Source of the DNA: Xenorhabdus beddingii
GTDB taxonomy: Bacteria > Pseudomonadota > Gammaproteobacteria > Enterobacterales > Enterobacteriaceae
Reading direction: 5' to 3'
Assembly (NCBI RefSeq): GCF_002127545.1
Contig: NZ_MUBK01000014.1
Location: 39,496-103,495 of the forward strand
DNA length: 64,000 bases
Made by a program: the position numbers and the translations under genes. Below, piece after piece: positions 53,469-62,766 of the stretch. Under the pieces are notes generated by a model. That model was not told the DNA's origin and ran no database searches. It worked only from the letters and a program-made list of their open reading frames with translations. Position 1 is the stretch's first letter. The number at the start of each line of letters is the position of its first letter.

Positions 53469-54128
53469 ATGAGTGCAATCGCGCTTGGCATGATCATCTT
53501 CGCGTACTTATGTGGCTCTATATCCAGCGCGATATTGATCTGCCGTTTGGCAGGGCTTCCCGACCCCCGTCAGCATGGTTCCGGCAACCCTGGGGCAACA
53601 AATGTACTGCGCATCGGTGGTAAATGGGCAGCATTGGCAGTGCTGATTTGTGATGTCCTAAAAGGGATGATCCCAGTTTGGCTGGCATACAAACTGAATA
53701 TTCCCCCATTTTATTTAGGTCTTATCGCCATTGCAGCCTGTCTGGGGCATATTTACCCTATTTTCTTCCATTTCAAGGGGGGAAAAGGCGTTGCAACCGC
53801 CTTCGGTGCCATCGCTGCCATTGGCTGGGATCTGATGGGATTAATCACTGGCACCTGGCTGATGACAGTCCTGTTAAGCGGTTACTCCTCATTAGGTGCC
53901 ATCGTCAGCGCACTCATCGCGCCTTTCTATGTTTGGTGGTTCAAACCTGAATTCACCTTCCCCGTTGCAATGTTGTCATGTCTGGTACTGGTTCGTCACC
54001 ACGACAATATCCAGCGCCTTTGGCGAGGACAGGAAAGCCGTATCTGGCAAAAATTGAAAAAGAAACAGGAAATGACAGAAAAAGAGAAAATTCAAGCCGC
54101 CAAAGAGCAGGAACAACAAGACGATTGA
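53469..54128 (+). CDS. plsY: Acyl-phosphate glycerol-3-phosphate acyltransferase
   Basis: Inner membrane enzyme that starts phospholipid synthesis from acyl-phosphate and glycerol 3-phosphate. Five membrane segments and the signature loops GSGNPGATN and [23 protein letters not shown] are present. Start at ATG 53469 ([17 protein letters not shown]); 219 residues, with a charged C-terminal tail of lysine and glutamine. The upstream frame from 53319 overlaps folB and is unsupported. A terminator follows at 54136. Confidence 0.97.
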   Translation: MSAIALGMIIFAYLCGSISSAILICRLAGLPDPRQHGSGNPGATNVLRIGGKWAALAVLICDVLKGMIPVWLAYKLNIPPFYLGLIAIAACLGHIYPIFFHFKGGKGVATAFGAIAAIGWDLMGLITGTWLMTVLLSGYSSLGAIVSALIAPFYVWWFKPEFTFPVAMLSCLVLVRHHDNIQRLWRGQESRIWQKLKKKQEMTEKEKIQAAKEQEQQDD

Positions 54129-54135
54129 TATACAT

Positions 54136-54160
54136 AGCCCCCATGAGGGGCTGCTTTTTA
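54136..54160 (+). terminator. Rho-independent terminator after plsY
   Basis: AGCCCC-CATGA-GGGGCT followed by GCTTTTT, 8 bp past the plsY stop. Confidence 0.9.
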
Positions 54161-54234
54161 TCAGTGTGCTTTTTGCTATATTCCGCATCCTGAGTGTTGA
54201 CATATTGATGAGATATTTAATCTGACCAAAGTAC

Positions 54235-54265
54235 CAAAAAGGCCGAGTACCCAATGGCACTCAGC
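54235..54265 (-). terminator. Rho-independent terminator after tsaD
   Basis: On the minus strand GCTGAGTGCC-ATTG-GGTACTCGGC forms a 10-bp stem with two G-U pairs, followed by CTTTTTGG. A second hairpin (ATAGCAAACA/TGTTTGCTAT, 54268-54291) overlaps the tsaD stop codon. Confidence 0.8.
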
Positions 54266-54289
54266 CCATAGCAAACAGCGTGTTTGCTA

Positions 54290-55327
54290 TCATTTTTGCA
54301 GGGCAGGAAGGTCCGCCAGCGGCCAACGGGCTTTCACCGTGACACCCAGTTCATCAGCCGTTCCGCCTTGCAGTCGGATCATGCCTGCCAGTGCGATCAT
54401 TGCACCATTATCAGTACAGAATTCAGGGCGGGCATAGAAAACTTCACCTCCCTGCTTCGCCATTAATTCCTGCATCTTGGTACGCAATGTCCGGTTTGCG
54501 CTCACCCCGCCCGCCATCACCAGACGTTTAAATCCCGTCTGTTCCAGCGCGCGCTTGCATTTAATCGCCAGCGTATCGACGACCGCGTCCTCAAATGCAC
54601 GGGCTATGTCCGCCTTGGTTTGTTCATCCTCAGCCACATCATGACCGTGAATATTGTTACGGATTGTATTGGCAGCAAACGTTTTTAGACCAGAGAAACT
54701 GAAATCCAGCCCCGGACGATCTGTCATTGGACGTGGGAAAATAAAACGCCCCGCCTTGCCCTGCTGTGCTATCCGGGAAAGTATTGGCCCCCCCGGATAA
54801 TCCAGTCCGAGCAATTTTGCGGTCTTATCGAAAGCCTCACCGGCGGCATCATCAATGGATTCTCCCAGCAGCTTGTATTCACCAATCCCCGTTACACTGA
54901 TCAGTTGAGTATGGCCGCCAGAAACCAGCAAAGCGACAAAAGGGAATTCCGGGCTATTTTCTTCCAGCATAGGCGCCAGTAAATGGCCTTCCATATGGTG
55001 CACAGGAATAGCCGGCACACCCCATGCAAACGCCAGTGAACGCCCGATGGTTGCTCCAACCAACAACGCGCCGACCAAGCCCGGTCCTGCTGTGTAAGCA
55101 ACGGCATCAATATCTGTCTTCGTCAGGCCCGCTTCCTGCAAAGCGGCCTGAATCAAGGGAACCGTTTTACGAATGTGATCACGGGACGCCAGTTCAGGGA
55201 CTACACCGCCATAATCAGCATGTAGCTTGACCTGGCTGTACAATTGATTGGCTAGCAGACCGGCTTTGTCATCATAAATTGCGATTCCGGTTTCATCGCA
55301 AGATGTTTCTATACCTAAAACTCGCAT
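54290..55327 (-). CDS. tsaD: tRNA threonylcarbamoyladenosine biosynthesis protein TsaD
   Basis: Transfers the threonylcarbamoyl group to adenine 37 of ANN-decoding tRNAs, with TsaB and TsaE. The ASKHA fold starts [15 protein letters not shown]; the metal site is [22 protein letters not shown] and [10 protein letters not shown] are conserved. Length 345 (E. coli 337). Divergent from rpsU with 383 bp between, as in E. coli apart from the missing ttd genes. Confidence 0.98.
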   Translation of the reverse strand: MRVLGIETSCDETGIAIYDDKAGLLANQLYSQVKLHADYGGVVPELASRDHIRKTVPLIQAALQEAGLTKTDIDAVAYTAGPGLVGALLVGATIGRSLAFAWGVPAIPVHHMEGHLLAPMLEENSPEFPFVALLVSGGHTQLISVTGIGEYKLLGESIDDAAGEAFDKTAKLLGLDYPGGPILSRIAQQGKAGRFIFPRPMTDRPGLDFSFSGLKTFAANTIRNNIHGHDVAEDEQTKADIARAFEDAVVDTLAIKCKRALEQTGFKRLVMAGGVSANRTLRTKMQELMAKQGGEVFYARPEFCTDNGAMIALAGMIRLQGGTADELGVTVKARWPLADLPALQK

Positions 55328-55926
<599 letters not shown>

Positions 55927-55975
55927 TTCTTGCGGTCAATCCGCTTAGTGGTTGTATTAACAAACTACTGCAGTT

Positions 55976-56012
55976 AAAGGCCGTGCTTTCCCATAGGAAG
56001 CGCGGCTTATTC
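55976..56012 (+). terminator. Attenuator-type hairpin between rpsU and dnaG
   Basis: AAGGCCGTGCTTTCC and GGAAGCGCGGCTT pair with two single-base bulges, followed by ATTCT. It matches the position of terminator T1 of the E. coli operon, which keeps dnaG expression below rpsU. Confidence 0.75.
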
Positions 56013-56040
56013 TCGTTCATCAACAGGCGTAAAAGGGCTT

Positions 56041-57789
56041 ATGGCTGGACGAATTCCACGCGCATTTATCAATGACTTATTAGCAAGAACCGATATCATT
56101 GATTTGATCGATGTGAGGGTGCCTCTCAAAAAGAAAGGCAAAAACCATCAGGCGTGCTGTCCTTTTCATAACGAAAAAACCCCTTCATTCACCGTTAATG
56201 GCGATAAACAGTTTTACCATTGTTTCGGTTGTGGTGCACATGGCAATGCCATTGATTTTTTGATGAATTATGACAGGTTAGAGTTTGTCGAATCCATCGA
56301 GGAACTGGCTGCAATGCATGGGCTGGAAGTCCCCTACGAAACAGGCTCCGGCGGCGGTCACATTGAACGCCACCAGAGGCAAAATCTTTATCAACTGATG
56401 GATAAGCTCAACACCTTCTATCAGCATTCACTGACAACCCCAGCCGCTCAGTCAGCCCGGCAATATCTGACTCAACGTGGACTCAGTGAAGAGATCACTC
56501 AACGTTTCGCGATTGGCTTTGCACCGGCAGGATGGGACAACGTTCTAAAACGCTTTGCCCATAATGAGGAAGATCGCAAACAACTCAACGACGCGGGAAT
56601 GTTGGTCACTAACGATAATGGCCGCACTTATGATCGTTTCCGTGAACGCGTGATGTTCCCCATTCGCGATCGTCGTGGTCGTGTGATTGCATTCGGTGGC
56701 CGCGTGCTGGGAGATGCTCTTCCCAAGTACCTGAACTCACCGGAAACAGACGTTTTTCATAAAGGCCGCCAGTTATATGGTCTTTATGAAGCACAGCAGA
56801 GCCACAATACGCTTTCAAGGCTATTGGTGGTTGAAGGCTATATGGATGTTGTCGCATTGGCCCAGTTTGGCATTGACTATGCCGTGGCGTCGCTGGGAAC
56901 GTCTACGACAGCCGAGCACATTCAGTTACTTTTCCGGACAACCGACAATATTATCTGTTGTTACGATGGTGACCGGGCGGGTCGCGATGCCGCATGGCGC
57001 GCGTTGGAAACAGCACTGCCCTATCTGAATGATGGCCGGCAGTTACGTTTTATGTTCTTGCCTGATGGCGAAGATCCAGATTCACTGGTGCGTAAAGAAG
57101 GACGGGTCGCTTTTGAACAAAGAATGCAAAAGGCATTAACCTTATCTGAATTCTTGTTCGAATCGTTATTGCCGCAGGTAGATTTGAGTACGCCAGAAGG
57201 CGCAACCAAACTCAGTTCACTTGCCATGCCACTGGTTAGTCAAGTTCCCGGGGAAGCACTGCGGCTCTACTTGCTCCAAGAAATTGGCAGATTGCTTGGC
57301 ATACCTGATACAACACAATTGGAACGATCTTTGGCAAAACTTGTCAAAAAAGATACCAATACCTATCAGGCGCTAAAACTGAAACCAACAACAATGCGCA
57401 TTCTTATCGCATTGTTGGTGCAGAATCCGCATTTAGCGACATTAGTTCCTTCATTACAGGGAATGTTTTCTGCTCAAGTAGCGGGATTACCGTTATTTAT
57501 AGAGCTTGTCGACACGTGCCTGGCACAGCCAGGTTTAACAACCGGGCAACTTTTGGAGCAGTATCGCGATAATAAGTACGCGAAACAGCTTGAAAAACTC
57601 GCTGCGTGGAACGATATACAACTAGAAGAAATTGCTGAAACAACTTTCAGCGATGCGCTGAATCATCTTTTTGCGTCAGCCCTTGATGAGCGTTTTAACT
57701 TTCTGATTGCCAAAGAAAGAACTGAAGGACTGACACCAGAAGAGCGCGAGGAAGTCCGCTTAATTACGGAATCCGGCGCGAGAAAATAA
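56041..57789 (+). CDS. dnaG: DNA primase
   Basis: Makes RNA primers for replication and binds DnaB through its C-terminal domain. The zinc-binding N-terminus has CCPFHNEKTPSF and FYHCFGCGAHGNAIDF. The TOPRIM core contains VVEGYMDVVAL and DGDRAGRDAAWRALE, and RFRERVMFPIRDRRGRVIAFGGR is the RNA polymerase-type motif. Length 582 (E. coli 581). It lies between the T1-like hairpin and rpoD in the usual order. Confidence 0.98.
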   Translation: MAGRIPRAFINDLLARTDIIDLIDVRVPLKKKGKNHQACCPFHNEKTPSFTVNGDKQFYHCFGCGAHGNAIDFLMNYDRLEFVESIEELAAMHGLEVPYETGSGGGHIERHQRQNLYQLMDKLNTFYQHSLTTPAAQSARQYLTQRGLSEEITQRFAIGFAPAGWDNVLKRFAHNEEDRKQLNDAGMLVTNDNGRTYDRFRERVMFPIRDRRGRVIAFGGRVLGDALPKYLNSPETDVFHKGRQLYGLYEAQQSHNTLSRLLVVEGYMDVVALAQFGIDYAVASLGTSTTAEHIQLLFRTTDNIICCYDGDRAGRDAAWRALETALPYLNDGRQLRFMFLPDGEDPDSLVRKEGRVAFEQRMQKALTLSEFLFESLLPQVDLSTPEGATKLSSLAMPLVSQVPGEALRLYLLQEIGRLLGIPDTTQLERSLAKLVKKDTNTYQALKLKPTTMRILIALLVQNPHLATLVPSLQGMFSAQVAGLPLFIELVDTCLAQPGLTTGQLLEQYRDNKYAKQLEKLAAWNDIQLEEIAETTFSDALNHLFASALDERFNFLIAKERTEGLTPEEREEVRLITESGARK

Positions 57790-58105
57790 TAATCTGTTTT
57801 AGCAACGCTATATTACCTGCTGACTCAGTATGCTGATGTTCGTCATATAACTTGACGAAAATATATCTCTAAAAGAGATAGTTTGATTTAAGAATATAGC
57901 TTGATGAAATAGGTTCTAAACCAAATTTTAAATCACTGACATAGAATTCACGGCTTAAATGCCGCATTAAGTAGGGAGATAGCCCTACTATTGCCGCTAT
58001 TGAGGGCTGCGGCAATACAATGAAAACCGCCCCTAAATGTTATTGTTGGCATATTTGTTTCGCCGACTGACACCAACCAATACTCTGAAGTGTGGATACC
58101 GTCTT
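57790..58105 (+). other. dnaG-rpoD intergenic region with two hairpins
   Basis: About 316 bp. Two consecutive hairpins lie near the end: GTAGGG-AGATAG-CCCTAC (57971-57988) and TTGCCGC-TATTGAGGGCT-GCGGCAA (57991-58015), about 90 bp before the rpoD start. They could be transcript-processing or attenuation elements. No gene is seen. Confidence 0.5.
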
Positions 58106-59956
58106 ATGGAGCAAAACCCGCAGTCACAGCTAAAGCTACTTGTCACCCGAGGTAAGGAGCAAGGCTATCTGACCTATGCTGAGGTCAATGACCATCTGCC
58201 GGAAGATATCGTCGATTCTGATCAGATAGAAGATATCATCCAAATGATCAATGACATGGGCATCCAGGTAATGGAAGAAGCACCTGATGCAGATGATCTC
58301 ATGTTGGCAGAAAACACAAACGACACCGATGAAGACGCGGCGGAAGCGGCTGCGCAAGTGTTATCCAGTGTCGAGTCAGAAATCGGTCGTACCACCGATC
58401 CTGTTCGCATGTACATGCGTGAAATGGGCACAGTGGAGCTACTGACTCGTGAAGGTGAGATTGACATTGCAAAGCGCATTGAAGATGGCATCAACCAAGT
58501 GCAGTGCTCCGTTGCCGAATACCCTGAAGCGATTACTTATCTGCTGGAGCAGTACGATCGCGTCGAAGCCGGCGAAAGCCGTCTGTCCGATTTGATCACG
58601 GGATTCGTTGATCCTAATGCAGAAGAAGAGCTCGCCCCAACAGCGACTCACGTTGGCTCCGAGCTTCCTCAGGAAGAGCTTGACGACGACGATGAAGATG
58701 AAGACGAAGAACGTGACGATGATGCTGACAGTGAAGATGATAACAGCATCGATCCAGAATTGGCTCGCCAGAAATTTCTGGAGCTGCGTGAACAATATGA
58801 ACAGACCCGTCAGGCAATCAAGAGCCACGGGCGCAGTCATCCAAATACCGCAGCAGAAATATTGACCTTATCTGAGGTATTCAAACAATTCCGTTTGGTA
58901 CCAAAGCAGTTTGATTATCTGGTCAACAACATGCGTTCCATGATGGATCGCGTGCGTCTTCAAGAGCGTCAAATCATGAAGATGTGTGTTGAGCAGTGCA
59001 AAATGCCGAAGAAAAACTTCATTACGCTGTTCTCTAACAATGAAACCTCTGACACATGGTTCACCGCTGCAAAAGCAATGAACAAGCCATGGTCTGAGAA
59101 GTTGCTGGAAATTGAAGAAGAAGTCATGCGTAGCCTGCAAAAGTTACGCCAGATCGAAGAAGAAACCGGTCTTACCATCGAGCAGGTGAAAGACATTAAC
59201 CGTCGCATGTCAATCGGTGAAGCGAAAGCCCGCCGTGCGAAAAAAGAGATGGTTGAGGCCAACCTGCGTCTGGTTATTTCGATTGCGAAGAAATATACCA
59301 ACCGTGGTCTGCAATTCCTCGATTTGATTCAGGAAGGTAATATCGGCCTGATGAAAGCAGTTGATAAATTTGAATACCGTCGTGGTTACAAATTCTCAAC
59401 TTACGCGACATGGTGGATCCGTCAAGCAATCACACGTTCTATCGCTGATCAGGCACGCACCATCCGTATCCCAGTACATATGATTGAGACCATCAATAAA
59501 CTCAATCGCATTTCCCGCCAGATGTTGCAGGAAATGGGTCGTGAGCCTTCACCGGAAGAGCTGGCAGAACGTATGCTGATGCCGGAAGACAAAATTCGCA
59601 AAGTGCTGAAGATTGCCAAAGAGCCCATCTCCATGGAAACGCCAGTAGGTGATGATGAAGATTCACATCTGGGCGATTTCATTGAAGATACTACTCTTGA
59701 ATTGCCGCTGGATTCTGCAACGTCGGAAAGCCTGCGTTCAGCAACTCACGATGTACTCGCTGGCCTGACTGCACGTGAAGCGAAAGTTCTGCGTATGCGT
59801 TTTGGTATCGATATGAACACTGACCATACACTGGAAGAAGTGGGTAAACAATTTGATGTAACCCGCGAACGTATTCGTCAGATCGAAGCGAAAGCACTGC
59901 GCAAACTGCGCCATCCAAGCCGTTCCGAAGTACTGCGCAGCTTCCTTGATGACTAA
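58106..59956 (+). CDS. rpoD: RNA polymerase primary sigma factor (sigma 70)
   Basis: Housekeeping sigma factor. Region 1.1 ([32 protein letters not shown]) is followed by region 1.2 ([22 protein letters not shown]) and an acidic non-conserved stretch ([14 protein letters not shown]). Regions 2 ([42 protein letters not shown]), 3 and 4 ([29 protein letters not shown]) complete it. Start at ATG 58106 as in E. coli; 616 residues against 613. The frame from 58037 adds an unsupported tail. Confidence 0.99.
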   Translation: MEQNPQSQLKLLVTRGKEQGYLTYAEVNDHLPEDIVDSDQIEDIIQMINDMGIQVMEEAPDADDLMLAENTNDTDEDAAEAAAQVLSSVESEIGRTTDPVRMYMREMGTVELLTREGEIDIAKRIEDGINQVQCSVAEYPEAITYLLEQYDRVEAGESRLSDLITGFVDPNAEEELAPTATHVGSELPQEELDDDDEDEDEERDDDADSEDDNSIDPELARQKFLELREQYEQTRQAIKSHGRSHPNTAAEILTLSEVFKQFRLVPKQFDYLVNNMRSMMDRVRLQERQIMKMCVEQCKMPKKNFITLFSNNETSDTWFTAAKAMNKPWSEKLLEIEEEVMRSLQKLRQIEEETGLTIEQVKDINRRMSIGEAKARRAKKEMVEANLRLVISIAKKYTNRGLQFLDLIQEGNIGLMKAVDKFEYRRGYKFSTYATWWIRQAITRSIADQARTIRIPVHMIETINKLNRISRQMLQEMGREPSPEELAERMLMPEDKIRKVLKIAKEPISMETPVGDDEDSHLGDFIEDTTLELPLDSATSESLRSATHDVLAGLTAREAKVLRMRFGIDMNTDHTLEEVGKQFDVTRERIRQIEAKALRKLRHPSRSEVLRSFLDD

Positions 59957-59980
59957 TCAACGAATTTGCTGATAAATCTG

Positions 59981-60014
59981 AAAAGCGTCTGTTTCGGCAG
60001 GCGCTTTTTTATTA
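59981..60014 (+). terminator. Rho-independent terminator after rpoD
   Basis: AAAAGCGTCTG and CAGGCGCTTTT form an 11-bp stem with one G-U pair, followed by TTTTTT. It is 25 bp past the rpoD stop. Confidence 0.92.
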
Positions 60015-60051
60015 TTCTTTATGACTATTATTTTTTATGACTATTATTCAC
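60011..60051. repeat. 16-bp tandem repeat after rpoD
   Basis: Two and a half copies of attattctttatgact lie between the rpoD terminator and the 3' end of the GNAT gene, running over its stop codon. Confidence 0.8.
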
Positions 60052-60823
60052 GGATAAATCCATGATATTCAAACAACGGCTTAAACCCAATATGCCGATA
60101 CAGCCCATCACCCTCACGGGAGGCATCTAAATAGCATGCCGTAGCACCACATTGTTTGGCTTCATCCAACACATGATTGATCAAGGCAGAAGCATATCCC
60201 CTTCCCTGTTTTTCCACTACCGTACCAATCTCATCAAGACGAACAATATTATCCAGCCTTGATAAAGTTAAAGAACAGACCGACTGACCATCGACATACA
60301 AGGCATAATGTTGTAGATATTTTCCGGCATCCAATGCCGCCTGATGGCATTTTTGGTACTGCCCGGAGATAAAATCTCCTGTCTCAAATGCCCTTTCTAC
60401 CGGGATTGCCCAGTCATCCAAACAAGAGTCAACACAGCGAATATCATATTCCACCGCCAATACCTCATTCCTCTGCCAATTCATCAGATTAAGCTGCATG
60501 GCGGTAACGACACTATCAGGATCGGGTACAAATCCGGCCTGCTGGATCACGGCCAAAATTTGGCTGTCTGGATTGATGACAATAATCGAGAAAGGAACAT
60601 ACGTTCTCTCATCCAGCAATCGAATCCCCTTTTGCAGATCTTCAGCCGTTTGATCATTAACATCGATCACCAACAAAAAATTCAATGAATGGGTTCCCAC
60701 ACCCGTCACATAGGCTCGAACATTTTCACCAATATGCTGATGCATTAAGCTGATAGATGAGAAGAAATAATCCTCTATTTGGTGATGGGCCAAAATAGCC
60801 ATCGATAAAGTCTGTTTATTCAT
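60044..60823 (-). CDS. GNAT family N-acetyltransferase
   Basis: A 259-residue protein whose C-terminal half (about 130-259) is a GNAT fold. LDEIGTVVEKQGRGYASALINHVLDEAKQCGATACYLDAS contains the acetyl-CoA loop (Q/R-x-x-G-x-A pattern), followed by GLYRHIGFKPLFEYHGFIRE. The N-terminal half has no clear motif. The substrate is unknown. It has no operon partner: rpoD is convergent on one side and the tRNA gene lies on the other. I know of no counterpart at this place in E. coli. A separate GNAT paralogue role (for example protein or antibiotic acetylation) cannot be told from sequence. Confidence 0.8.
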   Translation of the reverse strand: MNKQTLSMAILAHHQIEDYFFSSISLMHQHIGENVRAYVTGVGTHSLNFLLVIDVNDQTAEDLQKGIRLLDERTYVPFSIIVINPDSQILAVIQQAGFVPDPDSVVTAMQLNLMNWQRNEVLAVEYDIRCVDSCLDDWAIPVERAFETGDFISGQYQKCHQAALDAGKYLQHYALYVDGQSVCSLTLSRLDNIVRLDEIGTVVEKQGRGYASALINHVLDEAKQCGATACYLDASREGDGLYRHIGFKPLFEYHGFIRE

Positions 60824-61090
60824 ATTGATTTATAAAGACATTTTTATGATAAGGAAGAAGAGCAATTAAAAATCAATGAAGTACAAAGTCGTACCAACAA
60901 GATTTCATTGTTCAAAGCATAATCAAAGAACAGAAAACAATCAGAAAGATTTATCAAAAAAGTAACCAACATCACTAAAAATGATTCTCAACCCTTCCCA
61001 ATGGCTTAAAACAGGTTAAAAAATACTGATTATTGTATATAAAACACGCATATGAATTTTGAGGACTAGACCTAATACCAAAGTGTACCG

Positions 61091-61096
61091 TATAAT
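61091..61096 (+). promoter_or_regulatory. -10 box of the tRNA promoter
   Basis: A perfect TATAAT 14 bp before the tRNA is followed by a C-rich discriminator (CTCCCCAC), which is common in stable-RNA promoters under stringent control. The -35 region is not clear (TAGACC at 61067 is a weak candidate). Confidence 0.6.
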
Positions 61097-61110
61097 CTCC
61101 CCACTTTGAC

Positions 61111-61186
61111 GGCCCCTTAGCTCAGTGGTTAGAGCAGGCGACTCATAATCGCTTGGTCGCTGGTTCAAGTCCAGCAGGGGCCACCA
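61111..61186 (+). tRNA. ileX: tRNA-Ile2 (anticodon CAU), ileX type
   Basis: A 76-base cloverleaf with encoded CCA: acceptor GGCCCCU/AGGGGCC, anticodon stem GGCGA/UCGCU around loop CUCAUAA, and T arm GCUGG/CCAGC. The CAU anticodon would read as Met, but the body matches the minor isoleucine tRNA whose C34 is changed to lysidine by TilS to read AUA. It stands just past rpoD, as ileX does in E. coli. Confidence 0.9.
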
Positions 61187-61194
61187 AATTTATC

Positions 61195-61232
61195 AAGGGG
61201 TTGCATCAAAAGTGCAACCCCTTAGTTTTTTC
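61195..61232 (+). terminator. Rho-independent terminator after the tRNA
   Basis: AAGGGGTTGCA and TGCAACCCCTT form a perfect 11-bp stem, followed by TAGTTTTTTC. It lies just past the CCA end. Confidence 0.95.
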
Positions 61233-61706
61233 TAGGATACCCATAGGATACCTGTTAGCAGTAACGTGAGGTATAACCGATTAACATCGCTACGGTAATG
61301 AACTGTTATCGTATTTTTCTCTGTGAGATTTATCACATCCCCTGAACATTACAACACCTAACCTCCAGCTTCTCCACACGCCACCTGAAATATAAAAAAG
61401 CCATGAGTGCTAAAAATGGCTAAGTTTGAGTACCACTTCAATCTCAAGACTTCATATCAAAATATCGGCCTGATGCCAGCCATAATGATGCCGGATAGAT
61501 TTAAGCAAGCTCGTATAAACGCTTAACTTTTTTCGTTATATTCCTCTAAACTTTTTAAGCCGCTGCTGCTGTTCTGTGCTTAAGTCAACACAAACTCTTC
61601 ATGCTCAATCTGCCAAGTGCCAAGAATCAAAATTGACTATGAGTAACTTAAGCAATAGCTAGGGTTATAATGAGTTATTTTCAAACAAAATCTCGCTAAA
61701 GTAAGT
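61233..61706. other. AT-rich region past the tRNA, mostly without genes
   Basis: About 470 bp after the tRNA terminator. It contains a GGATACC-type direct repeat at 61235-61252 (GGATACCCATAGGATACC) and a minus-strand terminator-like hairpin at 61395-61421. A possible broken coding remnant on the minus strand around 61540-61620 (read as LSTEQQQRLKKFRGI then stop) is also seen. No integrase is seen. Confidence 0.5.
61393..61421 (-). terminator. Minus-strand terminator in the tRNA-linked region
   Basis: On the minus strand AGCCAT and ATGGCT form a stem with an 11-base loop and are followed by TTTTTATA. It would end transcripts coming from the phage-relic side. Confidence 0.6.
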
Positions 61707-61916
61707 TTGGAACGACAACAAGTTCCAAAACATGCACTTTCTATTAAAATCCCAAAGGGATTTACTTTGATGGACGAAAAATACAAAAGATTAAAATATC
61801 CATCAATGCGAGATAATAATGAAAAAGTTATTTTTTCCGATAAGAGAGAAAAAATTAACATCATAATCAGCGCTGGAACTGTATCTATGCATCCAGAACA
61901 TATAGCCACCGTCTAA
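61707..61916 (+). pseudogene. Small ORF fragment resembling a family of immunity-type proteins
   Basis: A 69-residue plus-strand frame (TTG start at 61707) with PKHALSIKIPKGFTLMDEKYKRLKYPS and EKVIFSDKREKINIIIS. The pattern of a PKGF segment, then KYPS, then a strand with KINI, resembles small proteins seen near secreted toxins, but I cannot confirm this without a search. The frame runs into the capsid relic at about 61905 and stops at 61916, so its C-terminus is not native. It probably is the 5' part of a truncated gene. Function unknown. Confidence 0.35.
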
Positions 61917-62192
61917 CGGAACGCCCGTAGACAAGGCGCGGGTTTCTCCGGTCAGAAGATAATGGCGCAGTTCGTCATTGCTGAGTGTTTCACTGGTTGG
62001 CTGAGTCTTCACCTGACTGCGTTCTTCATCAGACAATGCCTCATAACGGGTAATTTCTGTATTCAGGGTGTCAAACTGTTTGGCTTCGTCTTCGGTCAGT
62101 GAGCGCTTTTCAGTTTCGGCTTTGGTGAGCAGCAAACGCATTTGCTGGGTTAAATCGGCTTTTTGTTGGCGTAATTCGTGAAGTTTTTTTAT
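61905..62192 (-). pseudogene. HK97-family phage major capsid protein, 5' fragment
   Basis: The minus-strand frame reads KKLHELRQQKADLTQQMR and then KAETEKRSLTEDEAKQFDTLNTEITRYEALSDEERSQ. It continues to LRHYLLTGETRALSTGVPLDGGYM. This is the helical delta domain and the start of the HK97-type capsid protein. The expected start codon is ATA at 62190-62192, so it is probably a mutated ATG. Homology ends near 61905 just past GGYM; the main body (several hundred residues) is missing. It is a relic of a prophage near the tRNA gene. Confidence 0.75.
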
Positions 62193-62248
62193 GGTGTTTT
62201 TTTGGAGTAGTTATTTTCTTTAAAAGACTATTTAACACTGTGAAAAAT

Positions 62249-62278
62249 AATAAAAAAAGCCTCTTAAATTTAGAGGCT
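62249..62278 (-). terminator. Rho-independent terminator of the effector-lipoprotein operon
   Basis: On the minus strand AGCCTCT-AAATTTA-AGAGGCT is followed by TTTTTTTATT. It lies 74 bp past the lipoprotein stop and closes the minus-strand operon. Confidence 0.9.
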
Positions 62279-62351
62279 AAACAAGGAAAAATATGAAGAC
62301 AGAATATTTACAAAACTTTAACTGGCTAGTTGAATCACCATTCCGTTATAT

Positions 62352-62765
62352 TTATTTTTCATTTACTTTTATGGTATATTTTTTTTGAAACTTTCCAGAG
62401 CCAGTTAGCATTGTTCCATACACGCGACCAACTACTGTTACATATATTTCACCTGATTTTAATGGCTTTCCACTTATTAATAAATGGTTATAATCCTCCC
62501 AGCTTTCTTCTTTTCCAGAATACACCAAACTCTTTTTATGGGGCTTCCATTCTATCCCAGAATCGACTGGCTCTATGATGACAAAATTAGCAGATGTTTT
62601 TTCATTGCTAACAATTATTGGTCCTCCTACTATAGAAATAGAAGCATTATAACTTTTACCTACAATAGCATCAGGCAGATAATTTCCTTTAGGTTGAACA
62701 GATACCGAAATTGTGCTACATGATGAGGTTAATATAATAAAAATTAACAATATTATTTTTTTCAT
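62352..62765 (-). CDS. Small lipoprotein, candidate immunity protein
   Basis: A 137-residue protein with a lipoprotein signal (MKKIILLIFIILTSSCSTIS, lipobox LTSSC) and an immunoglobulin-like beta domain. LPDAIVGKSYNASISIVGGPIIVS and a C-terminal strand KFQKKYTIKV follow the pattern of putative Ig-like repeats. I start it at ATG 62765; a longer frame from 62822 overlaps the upstream gene. One base separates the start from the stop of the peptidase-like gene (TAA-A-ATG), so the two are coupled. A cell-surface or periplasmic lipoprotein directly after a peptidase-like gene suggests an immunity protein for an exported effector; this is inference. Low GC and no E. coli counterpart. Confidence 0.75.
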   Translation of the reverse strand: MKKIILLIFIILTSSCSTISVSVQPKGNYLPDAIVGKSYNASISIVGGPIIVSNEKTSANFVIIEPVDSGIEWKPHKKSLVYSGKEESWEDYNHLLISGKPLKSGEIYVTVVGRVYGTMLTGSGKFQKKYTIKVNEK

Positions 62766-62766
62766 T

